6,055 bases of DNA, from contig CALZJV010000665.1 in NCBI GenBank assembly GCA_945787595.1, positions 1 to 6,055 on the forward strand. The letters are read 5' to 3'. The position numbers and the translations under genes were made by a program. Under the pieces are notes generated by a model. It saw only the letters and a program-made list of their open reading frames with translations, made no database searches and had not been told where the DNA came from. Of this stretch, positions 4,616-6,055 are shown piece after piece (positions within the stretch are counted from its first letter, which is position 1; each line of letters opens with the position of its first letter). The stretch comes from an uncultured Desulfobacterales bacterium (GTDB taxonomy: Bacteria; Desulfobacterota; Desulfobacteria; Desulfobacterales; JAFDCJ01).

Positions 4616-6055
4616 TCAGGTGTCGGTCTTCTTTCGCGTGCGACGTGGGGCGGCTGCTCGGCTCTTCCTGGCTGTTGCTCTCTTCGCGGTTGCCGGGCCC
4701 TTCTCGGCTGCTGGGCTCTTCGCCTTGTTTTTACTTTCCCAAAGGTTGCTGAACCACGTTTCGAGTTCGCTGAACGACATCTTGCCCGGGGGAATCTCGC
4801 CGCCGGGAGCTTTGAGCGCCTGCTCTGCGATGTGCTGTCCGAGCGCCCGGTAGGCCTCGAATTGGCCCTCGTCGAACAACTGATCGGCGGTCGTCTGATG
4901 CGGAAATGTCGGATTGCGGTGGCGATACTCCCGGATCACTTCGCCCTCGTCGCCGGTGACCGACGACTTCAGATAGAGCAGGTAGCCGTACTCGTCTCCG
5001 TTGTCTTCTTCTTTCGGGTACGTGATCCGTCCGATCGCCCAATGGTTGCCGCTTACCTTCTCATCATTTTGTTCCCTTAGGCGGAGCTCGTCGAGATCGA
5101 TGTCGATGTCGATCCCGAGGTCAATTTGGGCGGAGCGCATCAGCGTCGCCAGGCCGGCGAAGTGAAGGTTCGGATCGGCCTCACCGTCGCCGATGAGTAT
5201 GTACTTGCAGCGGCGGCGCAAAAGCTCGATGGTTGCCAGGTTCTCGATGTGGCCGCCGTCGGAGAGGTTGACCCAGGCGTGTGTCTCATCGAGCCTGCTG
5301 GCCATCTCCCGCAGGAAGGCCGCCGGGCGCACTCGCCAGCGGAAGCGCTCGCCGAGGGTGTTGTGACGCTCGATCAGCGCCTGGCCCGCCTTGACCGCGT
5401 CACCGGTCTTAACGACGAGCCGCTCGAACCTCGAAAACCGGTACTCGCGTTGCTCATCGCGTTGCACTCCCTGAACCTTTACGATGTTTTCGTCTAAGCT
5501 TGTCGGTTCGACGCTAACTGTTCCCGCGATCTCGCTTTGGCGCTCGGCACCGCGCGGCTTCAGCAGCTGTTTCCCTGCGCTGATATTTTCCCGGTCTCGT
5601 ACATTGAGTGTGGCGTCTGTTGAAAACCGATAGGTCCGCTCCTCGCCGGGCCCGCTCGGCGTAACAACCACGACCTGGTCGCCCTTGATCTGCTTGACGA
5701 TCTGCTCCTGCTCGCCCTTTTCGGCATCCGCCGCGGTTAAGCTGTGACTCCCTGCGCCGCGATGCTTGATCAGAAACTGCCCCTTGTCGACCTCTCCACC
5801 GTCTTTGACAGCCAGCGCGGCGTCGCCGGAAAACCGATATGTCTTGTCCCCCTCCGCGCCGGTGACAACCACGACCTGGTCGCCCTTGATGTTCTGTACT
5901 TTCACGGTCCCCGCAATCTCGCTGACGAGCTTCTCCGTTTCGACTTTCACGGTCCCCGCGATTTCGCTGACGAGCTTCGTCCGGGAACGCATCAGCGTGC
6001 TGATGCTCGACCCTAGATAACCACCGCCCGAGACGGTCGACATATAGTCGAGGTG
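4616..6055 (-). CDS. patatin-like phospholipase with internal beta-prime-like repeats (5' end outside window)
   Basis: The frame continues past the first visible Met (codon 6043-6041) as HLDY to the window edge, so the N-terminus, with the expected glycine-rich oxyanion loop, is outside. Numbering from that Met gives 475 residues. STVSGGGYLGSS (2-13) is the nucleophile elbow, Ser5 the likely nucleophile. VNLSDGGHIENL (258-269) carries the likely catalytic Asp262. Residues 286-407 have the typical tail of large patatin-like proteins: DGEADP, HWAIGRITYP, YGYLLYLKSSVTGDE, NPTFPHQTTADQLFDEGQFEAYRALG. Between elbow and Asp, residues 26-230 are three imperfect repeats built as SEIAGTV, a VVVVT strand, YRFS, then a V-K-x-G-x-V-x-x-G-Q-x-L turn. 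These resemble sandwich-barrel repeats of RNA polymerase beta-prime. Residues 438-475 form a Lys/Arg/Ala-rich, probably disordered tail. Lipid hydrolysis is the likely activity; the repeats' role is unknown. GC content exceeds that of all other genes here. Confidence 0.8.
   Translation of the reverse strand, partial: HLDYMSTVSGGGYLGSSISTLMRSRTKLVSEIAGTVKVETEKLVSEIAGTVKVQNIKGDQVVVVTGAEGDKTYRFSGDAALAVKDGGEVDKGQFLIKHRGAGSHSLTAADAEKGEQEQIVKQIKGDQVVVVTPSGPGEERTYRFSTDATLNVRDRENISAGKQLLKPRGAERQSEIAGTVSVEPTSLDENIVKVQGVQRDEQREYRFSRFERLVVKTGDAVKAGQALIERHNTLGERFRWRVRPAAFLREMASRLDETHAWVNLSDGGHIENLATIELLRRRCKYILIGDGEADPNLHFAGLATLMRSAQIDLGIDIDIDLDELRLREQNDEKVSGNHWAIGRITYPKEEDNGDEYGYLLYLKSSVTGDEGEVIREYRHRNPTFPHQTTADQLFDEGQFEAYRALGQHIAEQALKAPGGEIPPGKMSFSELETWFSNLWESKNKAKSPAAEKGPATAKRATARKSRAAAPRRTRKKTDT
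5661..5890. repeat. two near-identical 29-base segments 201 bases apart in the patatin gene
   Basis: 5661-5689 and 5862-5890 differ at one base (GTAACAACC against GTGACAACC at the start). The 201-base offset is 67 codons, so both encode IKGDQVVVVT in register, the second strand of two successive protein repeats. Near identity at the DNA level points to recent duplication or gene conversion. Confidence 0.75.
5898..5978. repeat. tandem 45-base repeat in the patatin gene
   Basis: 5898-5933 and 5943-5978 match at 34 of 36 bases, offset by 45 bases (15 codons). On the coding strand they give two successive copies of KLVSEIAGTVKV, differing only at silent positions. It is a short tandem duplication at the entrance to the repeat region, kept in frame. 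Confidence 0.8.

Noticed and set aside
4407..4853. 148-codon plus-strand frame crossing the end of the patatin gene
   Set aside because: More than half is antisense to the basic tail and C-terminal region of the patatin-like gene, and its Ala/Phe/Leu-rich part is the mirror of that low-complexity tail. No ribosome site is seen.
5126..5497. 123-codon plus-strand frame inside the patatin gene
   Set aside because: It is antisense to the conserved SDGG and DGEADP motif region; GC-rich genes commonly throw such long shadow frames.
6041..6043. ATG at 6043 as the true start of the patatin-like gene
   Set aside because: The frame stays open upstream to the window edge (HLDY) and the family requires an N-terminal part with the oxyanion glycine loop before the VSGGGY elbow, so the start must lie outside.

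Overview
The window looks like bacterial chromosome from a Gram-negative host. The lipocalin gene encodes an outer-membrane-type lipoprotein. The small AT-leaning genes, the intergenic 'GTTGATT' and 'GGACACAGAT' repeats and the decayed transposase would suit a Desulfobacterota (Desulfobacterales-like) genome. That placement is inference from style, not from a marker gene.

Layout, left to right. Positions 1-147 hold the last 48 codons of an unidentified plus-strand gene. After an AT-rich gap comes a tight two-gene plus-strand unit, both genes starting with GTG: a secreted chalcone isomerase-like protein (445-1011) and a Blc-type lipocalin lipoprotein (1044-1568). Both are envelope proteins of families that handle small hydrophobic ligands, so a shared role in lipid or fatty-acid handling is plausible but not shown. 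Positions 1569-2007 carry no gene; they hold nested inverted repeats around a GC-richer core. A 75-residue two-helix membrane protein (2008-2235) then runs head-on into a universal stress protein gene (2669-2232, minus), the two stop codons sharing the four bases TTAA. Behind the stress gene lies an 11-bp inverted repeat, then a minus-strand gene (3539-2796) for a short protein with squalene-cyclase-like QW repeats.

From about 3600 to 4615 the sequence is decayed. A broken reading frame resembles a transposase-like protein, with one in-frame TAG, a frameshift at an eight-T run and further frame changes. An open but unidentified fragment follows. Close to position 4560-4616 the composition changes by eye from AT-leaning to clearly GC-rich.

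The GC-rich part is one minus-strand gene that leaves the window on the right (4616-6055). It encodes the C-terminal part of a patatin-like phospholipase. The likely nucleophile elbow (VSGGGY) and the catalytic-Asp motif (SDGG) are separated by about 250 residues. Most of these are three imperfect beta-rich repeats that resemble the sandwich-barrel hybrid repeats of the RNA polymerase beta-prime C-terminal region. This architecture is the most unusual item in the window. The rest is ordinary accessory or housekeeping sequence, and I see no multi-gene novel defence or biosynthetic system.
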